39,985 nt of DNA from Actinomycetota bacterium (GTDB lineage: Bacteria; Actinomycetota; Actinomycetes; Nanopelagicales; Nanopelagicaceae). Location: positions 1 to 39,985 of the forward strand of contig WLOF01000005.1 of NCBI GenBank assembly GCA_009699375.1. Direction: 5' to 3'. The position numbers and the translations under genes were made by a program. Position 1 is the first letter of the stretch, and each line of letters starts with the position of its first letter. The notes below the pieces were generated by a model. It was given only the letters and a program-made list of their open reading frames with translations, did no database searches and was not told the origin of the DNA. Positions 37,801-39,985 of this stretch are shown one piece after another.

Positions 37801-39234
37801 ATGCTCGATACGTATTTCAAAATATCCGAACGTGGCTCCACAGTTGGTCGAGAAATACGTGGCGGAATAGTCACGTTTTTCACTATGGCTTACATTGTGG
37901 CGCTCAATCCACTCATCATCGGACTGAGTAAAGATGCTGATGGAAAATTTCTAGGCGGTGGAGATGCTCCAAATCTCGCACTGATAGCCGCAGCAACTGC
38001 ACTTATTGCAGGAGTTCTCACAATTCTCATGGGAGTTGTAGCTAATTTCCCATTGGCAATTGCAACAGGGCTCGGTCTCAACACATTCGTAGCGGTTGGA
38101 ATTGCGTCGAAAATGACGTGGGCTGACGCCATGGGATTAATTGTGATTGAGGGAATTATCATCACGGTTCTTGTGCTTACCGGATTCCGTACTGCAGTGT
38201 TCCGCGCTGTACCAACACAATTAAAGATAGCAATATCTGTTGGTATTGGTCTTTTTATTGCACTCATCGGTTTGGTCGACGCCGGATTCGTGCGTCGCAC
38301 AGGTTCTGGTCCAGTACCGGTAACTCTTGGAGACGGCGGAACTCTCGTCGGATGGCCAATTATTGTTTTCGCTTTCGGTCTATTTCTGATGATCGGCCTC
38401 ATGGTGAAAAAGGTTAAAGGCGCGCTTCTTATTGGTATTGGTTTAGCAACGGTTGCTGCAATTGCCATCGAATCTGCTTTCAAAATTGGTCCAAATTTTA
38501 TTGCGCCAGACAAAGTAAATCCAAAAGGTTGGGGACTCAACGTTCCAACTATTCCTTCAAAAATAGTTGCAACACCTGATTTCGGTCTTCTAGGACATTT
38601 CAATCTCTTTGGATCGTTCAGCAGAATCACCGCTGTTTCAGCAATTCTTTTAGTCTTCACTTTATTGCTGGCTGATTTCTTCGACACCATGGGGACCATG
38701 ACAGCAATTGGTCACGAAGCCGGTCTTGTAGATCGCGAAGGTAACGTACCTAACGCGAACAAGATTCTCTTTGTGGACTCCATTGCAGCTGCAGCAGGTG
38801 GAGCCGCTGGAATTTCTTCCAACACTTCCTATATCGAATCTGCATCAGGCGTTGGAGAAGGTGCTCGTACAGGTTTAGCGTCAGTAGTAACAGGAATCTG
38901 CTTCTTGCTAACAACCTTCTTGGCGCCCCTTGTAGCAGTGATTCCTTACGAAGCCGCAACTCCAGCATTGGTGATTGTTGGTTTCTTGATGATGACACAA
39001 ATCAAATCTATTGATTGGGACGATTTCGGAATAGCTATCCCAGCATTCCTAACGATTATCTTGATGCCATTTACCTACAGCATTTCAGTAGGAATCGGCG
39101 CTGGGTTTGTATCACACGTAGTTATTCGCTTGATTCAAGGACGCAGAAAAGAGATTCATCCTCTACTGCTCGTTGTTTCTGCTTTGTTTATCGTGTACTT
39201 CCTCTCCTCGCCGATCAATGCTTGGACGAGTTAA
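37801..39234 (+). CDS. NCS2 family purine permease (AzgA-like); start taken as ATG 37801
   Basis: GSTVGREIRGGIVTFFTMAYIVALNPLIIG, ATGLGLNTFVA, ADFFDTMGTMTAIGHEAGL; SD aagggg at 37789-37794. The ORF-track start at 37738 lies in the structured leader. Confidence 0.93.
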   Translation: MLDTYFKISERGSTVGREIRGGIVTFFTMAYIVALNPLIIGLSKDADGKFLGGGDAPNLALIAAATALIAGVLTILMGVVANFPLAIATGLGLNTFVAVGIASKMTWADAMGLIVIEGIIITVLVLTGFRTAVFRAVPTQLKIAISVGIGLFIALIGLVDAGFVRRTGSGPVPVTLGDGGTLVGWPIIVFAFGLFLMIGLMVKKVKGALLIGIGLATVAAIAIESAFKIGPNFIAPDKVNPKGWGLNVPTIPSKIVATPDFGLLGHFNLFGSFSRITAVSAILLVFTLLLADFFDTMGTMTAIGHEAGLVDREGNVPNANKILFVDSIAAAAGGAAGISSNTSYIESASGVGEGARTGLASVVTGICFLLTTFLAPLVAVIPYEAATPALVIVGFLMMTQIKSIDWDDFGIAIPAFLTIILMPFTYSISVGIGAGFVSHVVIRLIQGRRKEIHPLLLVVSALFIVYFLSSPINAWTS

Positions 39235-39243
39235 CTCTTAACA

Positions 39244-39294
39244 AATAAAATAAGCGTGGGTTTCGATGCAAATCGGACCCACGCTTATTTTATT
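39244..39294. terminator. Bidirectional intrinsic terminator between NCS2 permease and ung
   Basis: Long near-perfect inverted repeat AATAAAATAAGCGTGGGT...CGAT-GCAA-ATCG...ACCCACGCTTATTTTATT with A/T tracts on both sides; lies between convergent genes. Confidence 0.88.
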
Positions 39295-39923
39295 CTCCAA
39301 TCAATAGGCGTTTTGTTCTGCGAAAGAAGAATTTCGTTAGCTTTACTAAAAGGGCGAGAACCGAAAAATCCTCGATAGGCAGATAATGGACTTGGATGCG
39401 CACTTGAAATTATTGAATTTGTTGGAAAATACTCGGATAAACTTTGCGCTTCTCTACCCCACAGAATTGCTACGCAGCCCAGATTACCCAGGATCCGAGC
39501 AATTTCATTAGTGAAATTCATCCAGATGGTGTTCGTGGGCGTTCCCGGTAAATGCGTTAATGACCGGTTCACTAAACACACACCTTGAGACACCCAAGAA
39601 GTTAAATCACCGTGTAAGGCTGGCTCGATATCTATATCACTCTTCATCTCCTTATAAATGTTTCTTAAGGATGCCGGCAAGGGGCGAATCTCCCGTGGTA
39701 CTGCGAATGACAATCCGATTGCGTGGGAAGGATTGGGGTAAGGATCTTGGCCAAAAAGCACAACCGAAACCTCTTCCGGGTCCGTAAACAGAGCCCTCAT
39801 GACTAGAGTTCGGTCCGGATAAAATTCTTTCCCAGTGTGAAAATTCTCAATGGTCACTAAATCGGATTCGAACTCCTTGAGCAATACTTGCCACTTTGGA
39901 TGCATATCCGTGAAAAAAGTCAT
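39285..39923 (-). CDS. ung: Uracil-DNA glycosylase
   Basis: VVLFGQDPYPNPSHAIGLSFAVP, VCLVNRSLTH, AILWGREAQ, SAHPSPLSAYRGFFGSRPFSKAN. Confidence 0.96.
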   Translation of the reverse strand: MTFFTDMHPKWQVLLKEFESDLVTIENFHTGKEFYPDRTLVMRALFTDPEEVSVVLFGQDPYPNPSHAIGLSFAVPREIRPLPASLRNIYKEMKSDIDIEPALHGDLTSWVSQGVCLVNRSLTHLPGTPTNTIWMNFTNEIARILGNLGCVAILWGREAQSLSEYFPTNSIISSAHPSPLSAYRGFFGSRPFSKANEILLSQNKTPIDWRIK

Positions 39924-39985
39924 TGAGCCCTGCCGAAAAAACGCGATCCCTCTCTTGTGACAACTATTGGAAGCCCAAAAACTGC

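Noticed and set aside
37890-38699. Long antisense ORF (269 aa, minus) inside the NCS2 permease
   Set aside because: Low-complexity, proline/isoleucine-rich shadow of a membrane-protein coding strand; no recognisable domain or start signal.
1-39985. CRISPR arrays, transposons, integrases, prophage or BGC genes
   Set aside because: No regularly spaced repeats, no transposase/integrase motifs and no terminal inverted repeats were seen; the gene content is core metabolism and information processing.

Overview
The window is an AT-leaning, tightly packed actinobacterial core chromosome segment. Its gene content and order resemble streamlined freshwater/marine Actinobacteria such as Nanopelagicales-like lineages, but that taxonomy is inference. 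It holds about 39 protein-coding genes and one tRNA-Leu(GAG). No mobile element, CRISPR array, phage or toxin/defence island was seen. Blocks: (1) tyrA (5'-truncated), a cmk-der fusion, a CDP-alcohol phosphatidyltransferase, then gcvH, a GarA/OdhI-like FHA protein, an FtsR-like MerR regulator, a bifunctional nuclease, a second MerR regulator and gcvP. (2) A minus-strand block with a polyprenol-phosphate mannosyltransferase, lnt, a 5'-3' exonuclease, a HelY-type helicase, a lipid kinase, tatC, tatA, pafC, pafB and trmI. (3) A RecB-like nuclease, HAD phosphatase, metH, PAC2 protein, mshC, SCO1664-like, DUF3090 and histidine-phosphatase genes. (4) An AKR, an M20 peptidase, tRNA-Leu, apt, an acyltransferase, tdk, an ADH, a DUF554 protein, uppP, a YczE-like protein, an NCS2 purine permease and ung. 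No obviously new multi-gene system is visible. The signals most worth follow-up are: a structured leader ahead of the NCS2 permease with mutually exclusive helices that could sequester the Shine-Dalgarno; recurrent TANNNT-N6-8-start promoters implying leaderless transcription, including a 28-bp divergent metH/PAC2 region; a pafBC locus directly joined to trmI where relatives carry the Pup-proteasome genes; and repeated AACCT/AGGTT motifs in the gcvH-FHA-MerR cluster.
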